64,000 bases of DNA. Source: Ornithinibacillus sp047228935 (GTDB taxonomy: Bacteria > Bacillota > Bacilli > Bacillales > Amphibacillaceae). Shown here piece by piece: positions 15,564-24,331 of this stretch (position 1 is its first letter; the number at the start of each line of letters is the position of its first letter). The notes beneath the pieces were generated by a model. That model ran no database searches, was not told the DNA's origin, and saw nothing but the letters and a program-made list of their open reading frames with translations. The stretch is from assembly GCF_047228935.1 (NCBI RefSeq), contig NZ_JBFEGG010000001.1, positions 372,001 to 436,000 on the forward strand, written 5' to 3'. Made by a program: the position numbers and the translations under genes.

Positions 15564-16592
15564 ATGAAGATAAATGATACGATTATTCGCGCTTATAAAG
15601 GCGAAGAAACAGATTACACACCTGCTTGGTTTATGAGACAAGCAGGTAGATCACAACCCGAATATAGAAAGCTGAAAGAACAGTATTCTTTATTCGAAAT
15701 AACGCATCGACCTGAAGTATGTGCATATGTAACTAGACTTCCTGTTGAACAGTATAATGTGGATGCTGCAATTTTATACAAGGATATTATGTCACCACTC
15801 CCGGCAATAGGGGTAGATGTTGATATCAAAGCTGGAATCGGGCCAGTTATCGGGAATCCGATTAAAACGATTCAAGATGTAGAAAATCTTGGTACGATTA
15901 ATCCTGAAGTAGACGTTCCTTACGTATTGGAGACAATCCGTTTACTTACAGAAGAGCAATTAGCCGTACCATTAATTGGATTTAGCGGAGCACCATTTAC
16001 ATTAGCTAGTTATTTAATTGAAGGTGGACCTTCGAAAAATTATGGTAAAACGAAAGCATTTATGTATGCAAATCCGGATGCCTGGTTTGCATTAATGGAC
16101 AAACTAGCTGACATGACGATTACTTATGTCAAAGCACAAATAAATGCAGGAGTTAAGGCAATTCAAATATTTGACTCTTGGGTTGGAGCATTAAATGCTC
16201 GAGATTACCGAACATACATCAAACCAATTATGACGCGTATCTTTGCAGAACTACATAATGATGACGTACCACTTATTATGTTTGGTGTCGGTGCAAGTCA
16301 TTTGTTATTAGAATGGAATGATCTACCTGTTGATGTTATTGGCCTTGATTGGAGAACAACTATTAAAGAAGCAAGGGACTTAGGTGTAACAAAAGTATTA
16401 CAAGGTAACTTAGACCCTGCGATCTTATTATCGGATTGGGCTACAATAGAAGCACGGACGAAAGAAATTCTAGATCAGTCCATTAAAGATGGGCATCATG
16501 TGTTCAATCTTGGACATGGTGTAACTCCAGATATCAACCCAGAAACCTTAAGAAAATTATCCGATTTAATTCATTCGTATTCTAAACGCTAA
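15564..16592 (+). CDS. hemE: Uroporphyrinogen decarboxylase
   Basis: Cytoplasmic enzyme converting uroporphyrinogen III to coproporphyrinogen III in haem synthesis. The N-terminal signature P-A-W-F-M-R-Q-A-G-R is at about residues 20-29, the substrate-binding segment G-F-S-G-A-P-F-T-L-A is present, and the C-terminal G-H-G-V-T-P motif is seen. At 342 aa it has standard length. AAGGGTGAG precedes the ATG. It is the first gene of hemE-hemH-hemY, the coproporphyrin-dependent pathway used by Firmicutes. Confidence 0.95.
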   Translation: MKINDTIIRAYKGEETDYTPAWFMRQAGRSQPEYRKLKEQYSLFEITHRPEVCAYVTRLPVEQYNVDAAILYKDIMSPLPAIGVDVDIKAGIGPVIGNPIKTIQDVENLGTINPEVDVPYVLETIRLLTEEQLAVPLIGFSGAPFTLASYLIEGGPSKNYGKTKAFMYANPDAWFALMDKLADMTITYVKAQINAGVKAIQIFDSWVGALNARDYRTYIKPIMTRIFAELHNDDVPLIMFGVGASHLLLEWNDLPVDVIGLDWRTTIKEARDLGVTKVLQGNLDPAILLSDWATIEARTKEILDQSIKDGHHVFNLGHGVTPDINPETLRKLSDLIHSYSKR

Positions 16593-16629
16593 ACACTTGA
16601 ACAAAACTTTCATGAAGAGGTGTAGGAAA

Positions 16630-17565
16630 ATGGAAAGAAAACCAATGGGACTTTTAGTAATGGCGTATGGTACTCCATATAAAGAGGAGGATATCGAACC
16701 ATATTACACACATATTCGCCATGGTAGAAAACCTTCTGAAGAAGCATTACAAGACTTGAAAGATCGTTATAAAGCAATTGGTGGAACATCCCCTTTAGCG
16801 AGAATTACAGAGGAACAAACAAAAGCTATTGAAACTAAGCTGAACGAAATGCAAGATGAATATGAATTTAAAGCATATATTGGCTTAAAACATATTACGC
16901 CGTTTATTGAGGATGCAGTTAGTGAGATGGCTCAAGATGGTATTAAAGAAGCTGTTTCCATCGTATTAGCACCACATTATTCTACTTTTAGTGTTAAATC
17001 GTATAATACCCGTGCTAGTGAAGAAGCGGAAAAACATGGTATTGAGATTAAATCTGTTGAAAGCTGGTATAATGCTCCAGGATTTATTCAATATTGGGCT
17101 GAACAAATTACTGCAGAATATACAAAAATGTCTGATGAGGAACGAGATAAAGCAGTACTTATTGTATCTGCTCATAGTCTTCCTGAAAAAATCTTACAAA
17201 ACGGTGATCCGTATCCAGACCAATTAGCAGAAACTGCTAAATTAATCTCTGAAAAGGCTGGGATTAAAGACTATGCCCTTGGATGGCAAAGTGAAGGGAA
17301 TACACCAGATCCTTGGTTAGGACCAGATGTACAAGATTTAACAAGAGCGCTGTATGAAGAAAAGGGATATCGTGCATTTGTATATGCTCCGGTTGGCTTT
17401 ATTGCAGACCATTTAGAAGTTCTCTACGATAATGACTATGAATGTAAAGTGGTATGTGATGAGTTAGGTGTAAGCTACTATCGTCCACCAATGCCAAATA
17501 CACATCCTTTATTCATTGAAACGTTAGCAGGTGTTGTAAAAGATCGAGTAAAGCGTGATGCGTAA
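16630..17565 (+). CDS. hemH: Coproporphyrin ferrochelatase
   Basis: Inserts ferrous iron into coproporphyrin III (Firmicutes route). The ATG at 16630 follows GAAGAGGTGTAGG and yields 311 aa starting M-E-R-K-P-M-G-L-L-V-M-A-Y-G-T-P, which aligns with B. subtilis HemH; the upstream TTG extension is unnecessary. Catalytic-site sequences are L-A-P-H-Y-S-T-F-S-V and S-A-H-S-L-P-E-K-I. No C-terminal [2Fe-2S] cysteine cluster is present, as in Bacillus. The stop overlaps the hemY start by one base. Confidence 0.95.
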   Translation: MERKPMGLLVMAYGTPYKEEDIEPYYTHIRHGRKPSEEALQDLKDRYKAIGGTSPLARITEEQTKAIETKLNEMQDEYEFKAYIGLKHITPFIEDAVSEMAQDGIKEAVSIVLAPHYSTFSVKSYNTRASEEAEKHGIEIKSVESWYNAPGFIQYWAEQITAEYTKMSDEERDKAVLIVSAHSLPEKILQNGDPYPDQLAETAKLISEKAGIKDYALGWQSEGNTPDPWLGPDVQDLTRALYEEKGYRAFVYAPVGFIADHLEVLYDNDYECKVVCDELGVSYYRPPMPNTHPLFIETLAGVVKDRVKRDA

Positions 17566-18968
17566 TGGATAAACAAACTATCGTGATAATAGGTGGTGGG
17601 ATAACAGGGTTATCCGCTGCCTATTATTTACAAAAAGAGATAAAAGAAAAGAATCTACCTTATCTAATAAGATTAGTCGAAGCAAGTGGTCGATTAGGTG
17701 GTAAAATTCATACATACAAGCGTGATGGATTTGTCATTGAACGTGGTGCTGATTCCATGATTGCTAGAAAAAAACCAGGCGTTAAGTTAGTAGAGGAGCT
17801 CGGGTTAAAAGATGAAATGATTCGAAATGGAACAGGTCAGTCATTCATTCTTGTACAGAATAAACTTCATAAAATGCCTAAGGGTGCTTTTATGGGAGTT
17901 CCGAAACTAATAGGGCCTTTTTTACGTACTGGTCTTGTTTCAACGACTGGGAAGGTACGGGCATTGTTAGATTTGATTAAATCTAAAGGTCCAGAGCAGT
18001 CAGACCAATCTCTTGGTTCATTTATGAGACGCCGTTTCGGAGATGAATTAGTTGATAATGAAATTGAACCATTATTATCTGGAATTTATTCCGGTGATAT
18101 TGATGAGATGAGTTTAATGGCTACATTTCCTAACTTTTATCAATTGGAACAAAAATATGGTAGTTTAATAAAAGGATTAAAAGCATCAATCCCAAATCCT
18201 CCTAAATCTACTCAGAAGGCTCCTGGGGCGTTTTTCTCATTTAATGGTGGTCTAGAAACGCTAGTGAATAAATTAATAGAAAAGCTAGATAATGAAGTAG
18301 TGCAACTTGAATCTGCAGTAGACCATATTGAGAAAAAAGAATCTGGTTATCATGTTTTACTTACCACTGGAGAAGTGATAAAGGCAGTTTCCGTTATTGC
18401 GACTACTCCACACCAAACGTTATCGAAGATGTTTAGTAAATATGACTTTTTCCGGGTGTTCAATGATGTTCCTTCTAGCTCGGTTGCAAACGTCGCAATG
18501 GCGTTTGATCACTCCGCAATAAAAGAGGACATTGATGGTACTGGCTTTGTCGTTTCTAGAAATAGTGATTTCCGCATTACTGCATGTACGTGGACACATA
18601 AAAAATGGCCGTCTAGTACACCAAAAGGAAAAGCATTAATCCGCTGTTATGTAGGAAGGCCCAGTGACCAGGAAGTAGTTGATCTACCAGATAATGAATT
18701 GGTAGAGCTTGTTCTAAAAGACCTTAATAAAACAATGAATATTACAGCCAAACCAGAATTTAGTGTGATTTCAAGATGGAAAAATGTGATGCCACAATAT
18801 ACCGTAGGGCATTTGGAAAGAATTGAGAAGGTCCGAGAAGAAGTAAAAGAACATCTTCCAGGGGTTTATTTTGTTGGAAGTTCTTTTGAAGGTGTTGGTA
18901 TTCCTGATTGCATTGATCAAGGGGAAAAGGCAGTTCTTCAAGTGATTGAATTTCTTAAAGAAAAGTAA
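17565..18968 (+). CDS. hemY: Coproporphyrinogen III oxidase (CgoX/HemY)
   Basis: FAD-dependent oxidase that converts coproporphyrinogen III to coproporphyrin III before iron insertion. The N-terminal dinucleotide-binding motif is I-I-G-G-G-I-T-G-L-S-A-A-Y-Y-L, followed by R-L-G-G-K-I-H-T and E-R-G-A-D-S. The C-terminal FAD segment is V-G-S-S-F-E-G-V-G-I-P-D-C-I. Its 467 aa is typical. It overlaps hemH by one base (TAATG) and is the last gene of the operon, with a terminator 9 bp after the stop. Confidence 0.95.
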   Translation: MDKQTIVIIGGGITGLSAAYYLQKEIKEKNLPYLIRLVEASGRLGGKIHTYKRDGFVIERGADSMIARKKPGVKLVEELGLKDEMIRNGTGQSFILVQNKLHKMPKGAFMGVPKLIGPFLRTGLVSTTGKVRALLDLIKSKGPEQSDQSLGSFMRRRFGDELVDNEIEPLLSGIYSGDIDEMSLMATFPNFYQLEQKYGSLIKGLKASIPNPPKSTQKAPGAFFSFNGGLETLVNKLIEKLDNEVVQLESAVDHIEKKESGYHVLLTTGEVIKAVSVIATTPHQTLSKMFSKYDFFRVFNDVPSSSVANVAMAFDHSAIKEDIDGTGFVVSRNSDFRITACTWTHKKWPSSTPKGKALIRCYVGRPSDQEVVDLPDNELVELVLKDLNKTMNITAKPEFSVISRWKNVMPQYTVGHLERIEKVREEVKEHLPGVYFVGSSFEGVGIPDCIDQGEKAVLQVIEFLKEK

Positions 18969-18977
18969 ATAGTAACA

Positions 18978-19009
18978 AGGCACTTGCTGACAGTAAGTGC
19001 CTTTTTTTC
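18978..19009 (+). terminator. Terminator of hemEHY
   Basis: AGGCACTT / AAGTGCCT hairpin with a 9-nt loop followed by seven T. Confidence 0.85.
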
Positions 19010-19101
19010 TTAAGTCCCCATACCCAACCCTCACGTAATAGAAAATCAGTACATGGTAATAAAACAGTAATAGTTAGTTGTACTTTTGTGACTGTAATGG
19101 G

Positions 19102-19220
19102 TATAAGTAGTAACAAGAGGACTCGAACCTCAGGGTTACCCCGAAACCCTTACCTTTTTTTCAGCGTGACCCTGCTGATGGGTTTGTACTCGCCTTTTCT
19201 ATTTCGCTACCAACTTTATA
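19102..19220 (-). ncRNA. tRNA-like RNA element downstream of DIP1984 gene
   Basis: On the minus strand, right after the stop of the DIP1984 gene, parts of a tRNA appear in order. A 7-bp acceptor-like helix pairs GGUAGCG (19205-19211) with UGUUACU (19109-19115). A T-arm (GAGG-TTCGAGT-CCTC, 19117-19131) abuts the 3' strand. A 5-bp stem with a 7-nt loop (GGGTT-TCGGGGT-AACCC, 19133-19149) sits where an anticodon arm would be, though it lacks U33. A hairpin CAGC-AGGGTCAC-GCTG (19162-19177) lies 5' of it. The D region is far too long, and there is no CCA end. Pairing continues beyond the acceptor (AAGT/ACTT) and again at ACTGTAAT (19232-19239) with ATTACAGT (19091-19098). It is probably a tRNA mimic rather than a translating tRNA. 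Confidence 0.5.
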
Positions 19221-19221
19221 T

Positions 19222-19680
19222 CTATGACTCTATTACAGTTAGCCAGTTAAGCTCTTGAATTTTTGTATCTAACACACGATATTTTTGCGATAGCTCATCA
19301 ACATATTTTTGTGTTTCTTTTATATTGATGGACGCTACATATTTTATTTCTGACCTTGAATATCGTTCATGGCGAACAGAAGCGTGTTCTATTAAGTCAC
19401 TATATATTTTTCTTTCGTGTCCAAGCATTTCCCGTTCAGTTAAAGCATCTGCAAGTGTTTTACCTGCTTCAAACGTTGTTTTAGAGTTTGTGTAGTTAAT
19501 TTTCTGAATGAGTTCTTTTAGCTCAGATAATACGTTTGAAAGTTCTTTTCTTAGTTCCTTTGGGTCTTCATTTGGTTCTTCGCCTTCTTGTGTTTTGGCG
19601 TTTACTATCAGCCGATTTTTTAATTGTTCTATTCGTTTTTGATAATCAGATCTTAATATTAGAGCTTCGGCTAGCTTCAT
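19222..19680 (-). CDS. DIP1984 family protein
   Basis: A 152-aa cytoplasmic, helical protein beginning M-K-L-A-E-A-L-I-L-R-S-D-Y-Q-K-R-I-E-Q-L, the typical start of the DIP1984 family. Conserved segments Q-E-G-E-E-P-N-E-D-P, I-N-Y-T-N-S, R-Y-S-R-S-E-I-K-Y-V and the C-terminal I-Q-E-L-N-W are all visible; heptad spacing suggests a coiled coil. The ATG at 19680 is preferred over 19698 because AGGGG lies between them. The biochemical role is unknown. I recall, without being able to verify it here, that the family has been placed in RNA-repair contexts. The tRNA-like element directly downstream fits an RNA partner. Confidence 0.82.
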   Translation of the reverse strand: MKLAEALILRSDYQKRIEQLKNRLIVNAKTQEGEEPNEDPKELRKELSNVLSELKELIQKINYTNSKTTFEAGKTLADALTEREMLGHERKIYSDLIEHASVRHERYSRSEIKYVASINIKETQKYVDELSQKYRVLDTKIQELNWLTVIES

Positions 19681-19755
19681 CGTACATTCCCCTTTCATTC
19701 AATCTAAGCGAAATCTTATTAAATAGTTTTACATAATTTTCAGGATTTTACAATT

Positions 19756-19795
19756 AATAAACCGCCTATGTAATGATTTACATAGGCGGTTTATT
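19756..19795 (-). terminator. Terminator of pepF
   Basis: Perfect 18-bp stem (AATAAACCGCCTATGTAA and complement) with loop TGAT, 5 bp past the pepF stop. Confidence 0.85.
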
Positions 19796-19800
19796 AATTA

Positions 19801-21615
19801 TTATTCATAGCTCTTTTCAAGTTCATCTACTAGTGACCCTACGAAAGCAACCGCTTCACGTATTGGATCTGGTTTAGACATGTCTACACCAGCTTGTTTG
19901 ATTAAATCTAAAGGTTTTATTGTTCCACCTGCTTTCAGAACTTCTAACCAGCTATCTACAGCAGGTTTCCCTTCTTCTTGAATACGTTTCGCTACTGCAG
20001 TTGAAACAGTTAATCCTGCCGAATACGTATATGGATATAAGCCCATATAGTAGTGAGGTTGGCGCATCCAAGTTAGTCCAGCACCTTCATCAAATGTAAC
20101 TGCATCACCCCAGAAGTTTTCCAGTGCTTCTTGCTTTTGTTGTGTTAGTACACTAGCAGTTAATGGAGTACCGGCTTCTGCTAGAGTATAAACACGTCGC
20201 TGGTATTCTCCTTCTAATAAGTGAGTGATAAAGTTATGATAATACGTTCCAAGTAATTGGGTGATTACCCAGCGCTTCATTCTTTTATCGTCTGTGGAGT
20301 CCATTAAATGATTTGCTAATAATAATTCATTTATAGTGGATGGTGCTTCAACAAAGTAAGTGGATGGTCTTGTATTAAATAACGATTGATATTTACCAGC
20401 AAGATAGAAGTGTCCCGCATGGCCTAATTCATGTGCTAATACAAACGCACCTCGCATAGTGTCTGTCCAAGTAATTAAGATATATGGATGAACCCCATAT
20501 GGACTTGAGCAGAATGCACCTGTTGATTTCCCTACGTTGTCAGCTAAATCAACCCAACGCTCATTTAAGCCTCTTTCCATGATTTCTGTATATTCAGGAC
20601 CCATAACTTTTAACGCATCTAAAATAACCGTTTTAGCTTCTTCATACGTTGTTTTTGGATTAAATTCTGGATCAAGTGGTGCTTTTAAATCACAGTAACG
20701 CATCTCATCTAAGCCAAGTTTTTCTTTTTTTAGTTTAGCATAGCGACGCATATGTGGTGCTAGCTCTTCCTGAATTACATTTAACTGATTTTCGTACATT
20801 TCTTTTGTTACTTGTTGTGGTGCAAGTAGCATATCTGTTACTGACTCATAGTTTCGTAAGCGAGACATTGTTACCTGTTTGGACACTTCAGTAGCATATG
20901 TTGCTGCAAACGTATTTTTGTATTGATTTAATGTTTTTACAAAAGAGTCGTATGCATCACGTCGGAGTTTGGTATCTACTTCTATTTCGTAACGGTCCTC
21001 GTATAGTGCAGCAGACATAGGTAGTTCATTTCCTGCTTCGTCTTGGATGGAATCGAACACCATGTCAGAAGCTTTACTACGGGAGTAAATCATATATGGA
21101 GCATCGTGTACTTCACTTAATGCTGCCAATGTTTCTTCAATCTCTGGTGCTAGGGTATGTGGTTTATCCTCCAAAATATCATCTAACATTTTCTTGTATG
21201 GTTTTAAACCTTCTTCTTCATTTAAGAATTGTTCAATTTTCCCTGCGGGTAGAGCTAGTAACTCAGATTGAACAAAAGAAAGTTTTGCCCCAATAGTGGC
21301 CCCGGTTGAAGAAATCCTTGCAGAATCACGTTGGTTGTCTGGATCGCTTCCATCCGCACTAGATTTTAAGCTAGCATATGTAAAGACTCTTACTAATCGC
21401 TCGCGGTAGTTTTCTAGAGTTGTAAGACAGTTTAATAATGTTTTTGCATCGTTTCCTAGCTTACCCTTATACTCCGTAATTTCTGTAACATCAGCTTGTA
21501 CAGCTTGCAGTTCTTTTTCCCAATCCTCAAATGATGGAAATAGGTCGCTTAAGTCCCATTTTTGTTCCTCTGGTACTTCTGAACGCAGTAGTCTTTTTGT
21601 TTGGGTTGTTGTCAT
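19801..21615 (-). CDS. pepF: Oligoendopeptidase F
   Basis: Cytoplasmic zinc metallopeptidase of family M3 that cleaves oligopeptides of roughly 7 to 17 residues. The zinc motif H395-E-L-G-H399 lies in F-V-L-A-H-E-L-G-H-A-G-H, with the third ligand Glu expected in the following N-E-L-L-L-A-N segment. The 604 aa length and the N-terminal M3 helical domain fit PepF. TTCAGGAAGGGGAATATGTT precedes the ATG. It is monocistronic, bounded by its own terminator. Overexpression of PepF inhibits sporulation in B. subtilis; its native role is general peptide turnover. Confidence 0.93.
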   Translation of the reverse strand: MTTTQTKRLLRSEVPEEQKWDLSDLFPSFEDWEKELQAVQADVTEITEYKGKLGNDAKTLLNCLTTLENYRERLVRVFTYASLKSSADGSDPDNQRDSARISSTGATIGAKLSFVQSELLALPAGKIEQFLNEEEGLKPYKKMLDDILEDKPHTLAPEIEETLAALSEVHDAPYMIYSRSKASDMVFDSIQDEAGNELPMSAALYEDRYEIEVDTKLRRDAYDSFVKTLNQYKNTFAATYATEVSKQVTMSRLRNYESVTDMLLAPQQVTKEMYENQLNVIQEELAPHMRRYAKLKKEKLGLDEMRYCDLKAPLDPEFNPKTTYEEAKTVILDALKVMGPEYTEIMERGLNERWVDLADNVGKSTGAFCSSPYGVHPYILITWTDTMRGAFVLAHELGHAGHFYLAGKYQSLFNTRPSTYFVEAPSTINELLLANHLMDSTDDKRMKRWVITQLLGTYYHNFITHLLEGEYQRRVYTLAEAGTPLTASVLTQQKQEALENFWGDAVTFDEGAGLTWMRQPHYYMGLYPYTYSAGLTVSTAVAKRIQEEGKPAVDSWLEVLKAGGTIKPLDLIKQAGVDMSKPDPIREAVAFVGSLVDELEKSYE

Positions 21616-21755
21616 AACATATTCCCCTTCCTGAAAATTTATTTCGGTAGTCTAAGTATTATAATATAAAAATGGACAGAAGGATATTGTTTTGCATAAA
21701 TTTTCTAAATAAACTTTTAAAATGTGTTAGCTAACCCTGTTGCAATCAAAAAAAT

Positions 21756-21777
21756 ACAGCTATTGAATAATAGCTGT
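21756..21777 (-). terminator. Terminator of yhfH
   Basis: ACAGCTATT / AATAGCTGT stem with loop GAAT, followed on the minus strand by ATTTTTTTG. Confidence 0.8.
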
Positions 21778-21829
21778 GCAATAGTTGTTTCCTTTTCTAT
21801 TAATGCTTACAATTGGTGGAGGAGAAATA

Positions 21830-21958
21830 CTATCGAGCTGGGTGATCACATTCTTCACAAATGTTGATATAACAATCTGCCTGTTCATTGATATCCATAC
21901 CGCATTTCTGACACTTTCTCTTAGGTAGATTTTGGAAAAACTCCAGCACACTCTTCAA
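21830..21958 (-). CDS. yhfH: YhfH family zinc-ribbon-like small protein
   Basis: A 42-aa protein starting at TTG 21958, spaced 7 nt from AAAGGAGG. It has two Cys-x2-Cys pairs (R-K-C-Q-K-C-G and N-I-C-E-E-C-D), plus one extra Cys, and the motif L-E-F-F-Q-N-L-P characteristic of the YhfH family. It probably binds zinc. It is divergent from yhfI, the same neighbour as in B. subtilis, which supports the call for such a short frame. Function is unknown. Confidence 0.8.
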   Translation of the reverse strand: MKSVLEFFQNLPKRKCQKCGMDINEQADCYINICEECDHPAR

Positions 21959-22055
21959 TGTGGTTCCTCCTTTACGTTGTTAAAATTATTGTATTATAAC
22001 AGTATGCAGGTAGTCAATACTGTGTTACAACAAAAATGTTATGAGGTGATGTAGG

Positions 22056-22787
22056 ATGAAACTTACTGTAATTGGATATTGGGGAGGATTCCCTGCTGCC
22101 GATGGCGCAACATCTGCTTATTTATTGGAAAAAGGAGATTTTACATTATTAATTGATGTGGGAAGTGGTGCACTATCTAAACTCCAAAAAATTAAACATG
22201 TATTGGATATTGATGCTGTAATACTTTCCCATTATCATCAAGATCATATAGCTGATATTGGCGTACTTCAATATGCTTGGTTAGTGCAATCCTATGTAGT
22301 AGGAAACAAGGATGTTTTACCAATATATGCTCATACAGAAGATAAAGAAGGATTTGAAAAATTAACTCATGAATATACAGAAGGCATTGCATATGATCCA
22401 AATGAAACGTTAACGATAGGTCCTTTTTCGATTACGTTCTTAAAGACGAAACATCCTGTTCCATGTTATGGCATGAGAATTACAGATGGGGAACATGTGC
22501 TTGTTTATACTGCAGATACTAGTTATCAGGAAGAGTGGGTTTCCTTTAGTAAAGATGCAGATGTCTTGATAACAGATTGCAATTTTTATGAAGATCAAGA
22601 CGGATCTAAAGCCGGGCATATGACTAGTGTCGAAGGGGCTACTATTGCTAAGGAAGCTAATGTGAAAGAATTAATACTCAGCCATTTACCTCAGTACAGG
22701 GATACAGAAGATTTAGTGAAACAAGCGAGTAAGATTTTTAATGGGAAAATACGACTCGCAAAGGAAGGACTTACTTGGGGAATTTAG
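22056..22787 (+). CDS. yhfI: Metallo-beta-lactamase fold hydrolase YhfI
   Basis: Cytoplasmic metallo-hydrolase of the ElaC/RNase Z-like branch, 243 aa. The metal motif is L-S-H-Y-H-Q-D-H-I-A-D-I near residue 60, with further ligands in K-T-K-H-P-V-P, Y-T-A-D-T-S and the C-terminal S-H-L segment. It starts M-K-L-T-V-I-G-Y-W-G-G-F-P, like B. subtilis YhfI. TTATGAGGTGATGTAGG precedes the ATG. It is followed by lplJ, as in B. subtilis. The substrate is unknown; true RNase Z activity is not established for this branch. Confidence 0.87.
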   Translation: MKLTVIGYWGGFPAADGATSAYLLEKGDFTLLIDVGSGALSKLQKIKHVLDIDAVILSHYHQDHIADIGVLQYAWLVQSYVVGNKDVLPIYAHTEDKEGFEKLTHEYTEGIAYDPNETLTIGPFSITFLKTKHPVPCYGMRITDGEHVLVYTADTSYQEEWVSFSKDADVLITDCNFYEDQDGSKAGHMTSVEGATIAKEANVKELILSHLPQYRDTEDLVKQASKIFNGKIRLAKEGLTWGI

Positions 22788-22866
22788 ACGCTTTTCTTTG
22801 CCTAGGAATGCTATTTCCGATAAACTAATATTTGGAAATGAATTAACTAATTAGGAGGGGGATTCG

Positions 22867-23862
22867 ATGAAATTTATCGATAACCAAGGCATTACCGATC
22901 CAATGATTAATTTAGCTATCGAAGAATATATACTACAAAATTTTGGTGAGAAGGATACATACTTATTATTTTATATTAATAAGCCTTCTATCATTATTGG
23001 AAGAAACCAGAACACGATTGAAGAGATTAACACAGATTATGTGGAAGATAATAATATTAAAGTAGTACGTCGTCTTTCTGGTGGTGGTGCGGTTTACCAT
23101 GATGAACAAAACCTTAACTTCAGTTTTATTACGAAGGACGATGGGGAAAGCTTCCATAACTTTGCTAAATTCTTAAAGCCAGTTATTGAAGTATTAAATG
23201 AGCTTGGTGTTCCTGCTGAATTACAAGGAAGAAATGATGTTGTCGTGGAAGGACGTAAAATTTCTGGTAACGCAATGTTTTCTACAAAGGGTCGTATGTT
23301 TAGCCACGGTACATTAATGCTTGATTCTGAAATTGAAAATGTAGTAAAAGCACTTAAAGTAAAGAAAGAAAAAATAGAATCAAAAGGGATTAAATCCATC
23401 CGTAGCCGTGTTGCCAATATTTCTGAATTCCTTGATGAGAAAATTTCAATGGAAGAGTTCAAAGAGCGTATTTTAAAACACATCTTTAAAGTGGATGATG
23501 TGAAAGACGTTCCACGTTATGAGTTAACGGAGGAAGATTGGAAAAACATCCATAAAATCTCGGAAGAACGTTATCAAAAATGGGAGTGGAATTATGGTAA
23601 ATCACCTGCATTTAATGTACAAGCCTCTCATAAATTCCCATCAGGCCTATTAGATGTACGTTTTGATGTCAAAAAAGGTGTCATCGAAAACTGTAAGATT
23701 TATGGTGATTTCTTCGGTTTAGGAGATATTGTAGATCTTGAGGAAAAACTAATTGGTGTACGTCATGAAAAACAAGCAATTGAACAAGCACTGGAAGACA
23801 TTGACGTATCACACTACCTAGGTAAAATTACAAAAGAAGATTTTATTAACCTACTATACTAA
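22867..23862 (+). CDS. lplJ: Lipoate-protein ligase LplJ
   Basis: Cytoplasmic ATP-dependent enzyme that activates free lipoate and attaches it to lipoyl domains such as GcvH, allowing lipoate scavenging. The lipoate-binding loop R-R-L-S-G-G-G-A-V-Y-H-D is near residues 72-83, and the catalytic-Lys segment G-R-K-I-S-G-N-A-M-F is near 133-142. The C-terminal accessory domain is present (331 aa). A strong ribosome site (TTAGGAGGGGGATTCG) precedes the ATG. It lies 79 bp after yhfI on the same strand. Confidence 0.93.
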   Translation: MKFIDNQGITDPMINLAIEEYILQNFGEKDTYLLFYINKPSIIIGRNQNTIEEINTDYVEDNNIKVVRRLSGGGAVYHDEQNLNFSFITKDDGESFHNFAKFLKPVIEVLNELGVPAELQGRNDVVVEGRKISGNAMFSTKGRMFSHGTLMLDSEIENVVKALKVKKEKIESKGIKSIRSRVANISEFLDEKISMEEFKERILKHIFKVDDVKDVPRYELTEEDWKNIHKISEERYQKWEWNYGKSPAFNVQASHKFPSGLLDVRFDVKKGVIENCKIYGDFFGLGDIVDLEEKLIGVRHEKQAIEQALEDIDVSHYLGKITKEDFINLLY

Positions 23863-23869
23863 TGACTAA

Positions 23870-23900
23870 AACCAGCTCCATTCCACGAGCTGGTTTTTTT
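23870..23900 (+). terminator. Terminator of lplJ
   Basis: AACCAGCTC / GAGCTGGTT stem followed by T-run. Directly downstream, GGGACAGGGGGACAGG at 23904-23919 resembles GC-rich dispersed repeats seen in Bacillus but is too short to assign. Confidence 0.85.
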
Positions 23901-24072
23901 GTGGGACAGGGGGACAGGTTCCATGACCCAGAGTGAAAGAGACGAGCTAATTGTCGCAAGTTCATAGAGTGTAGAAAGAACAACAGAACAAAGACTCTCC
24001 TAGTAATTTGCTATCAGATTTGTATGAAAAAAATGGAAACTATACATACTAACTAAAAAGGAGGAGACGACA

Positions 24073-24225
24073 TTGAAGAAGAGAGATGGAAGACCAGAGT
24101 TAGAAACCTTTACTATATTAAATCCTAATTTCATAGTACCCGCAGAGGAAACGGAATTAGAAACAAAATCAGAAAATCAATTATCAGAAGGAAATATTTC
24201 TGAAAATCAGCCATTTGACGAATAA
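24073..24225 (+). CDS. Small hypothetical protein, 50 aa
   Basis: A TTG-initiated frame preceded by AAAGGAGGAGACGACA, an excellent ribosome site. The product starts M-K-K-R-D-G-R-P-E-L-E-T-F-T-I-L-N-P-N-F and continues with an acidic Glu/Gln/Asn-rich tail. It is hydrophilic, with no signal or Cys. I do not recognise it. The distinctly better ribosome site and conserved-looking start compared with random frames make it a probable gene. It lies between lplJ and comK. Confidence 0.55.
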   Translation: MKKRDGRPELETFTILNPNFIVPAEETELETKSENQLSEGNISENQPFDE

Positions 24226-24313
24226 AAAAGTACTATTAATATATTTTGTTGAAAATTACCTACCATATGTTTAATTTTGATGGAAAATCTGGTAAATTAA
24301 CATATAGCCTCAC

Positions 24314-24331
24314 CCTTTCATGAATGAAAGG
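24314..24331 (+). promoter_or_regulatory. Hairpin over the comK ribosome site
   Basis: CCTTTCA (24314-24320) pairs with TGAAAGG (24325-24331) around a TGAA loop. The 3' arm is the Shine-Dalgarno of comK, 10 nt before its ATG, so the structure could hold translation down. Confidence 0.4.

Noticed and set aside
19102..19220. Canonical tRNA-Pro (GGG-like loop)
   Set aside because: No U33, no acceptable D arm, no CCA or acceptor of normal end; kept only as a tRNA-like element.
21760..21951. 63-codon minus-strand frame
   Set aside because: It overlaps yhfH out of frame; yhfH has the ribosome site, Cys pairs and synteny.
23902..23940. REP-like GC-rich repeat after lplJ
   Set aside because: Only about 35 bp of suggestive sequence without inverted repeats; cannot be assigned without a genome search.
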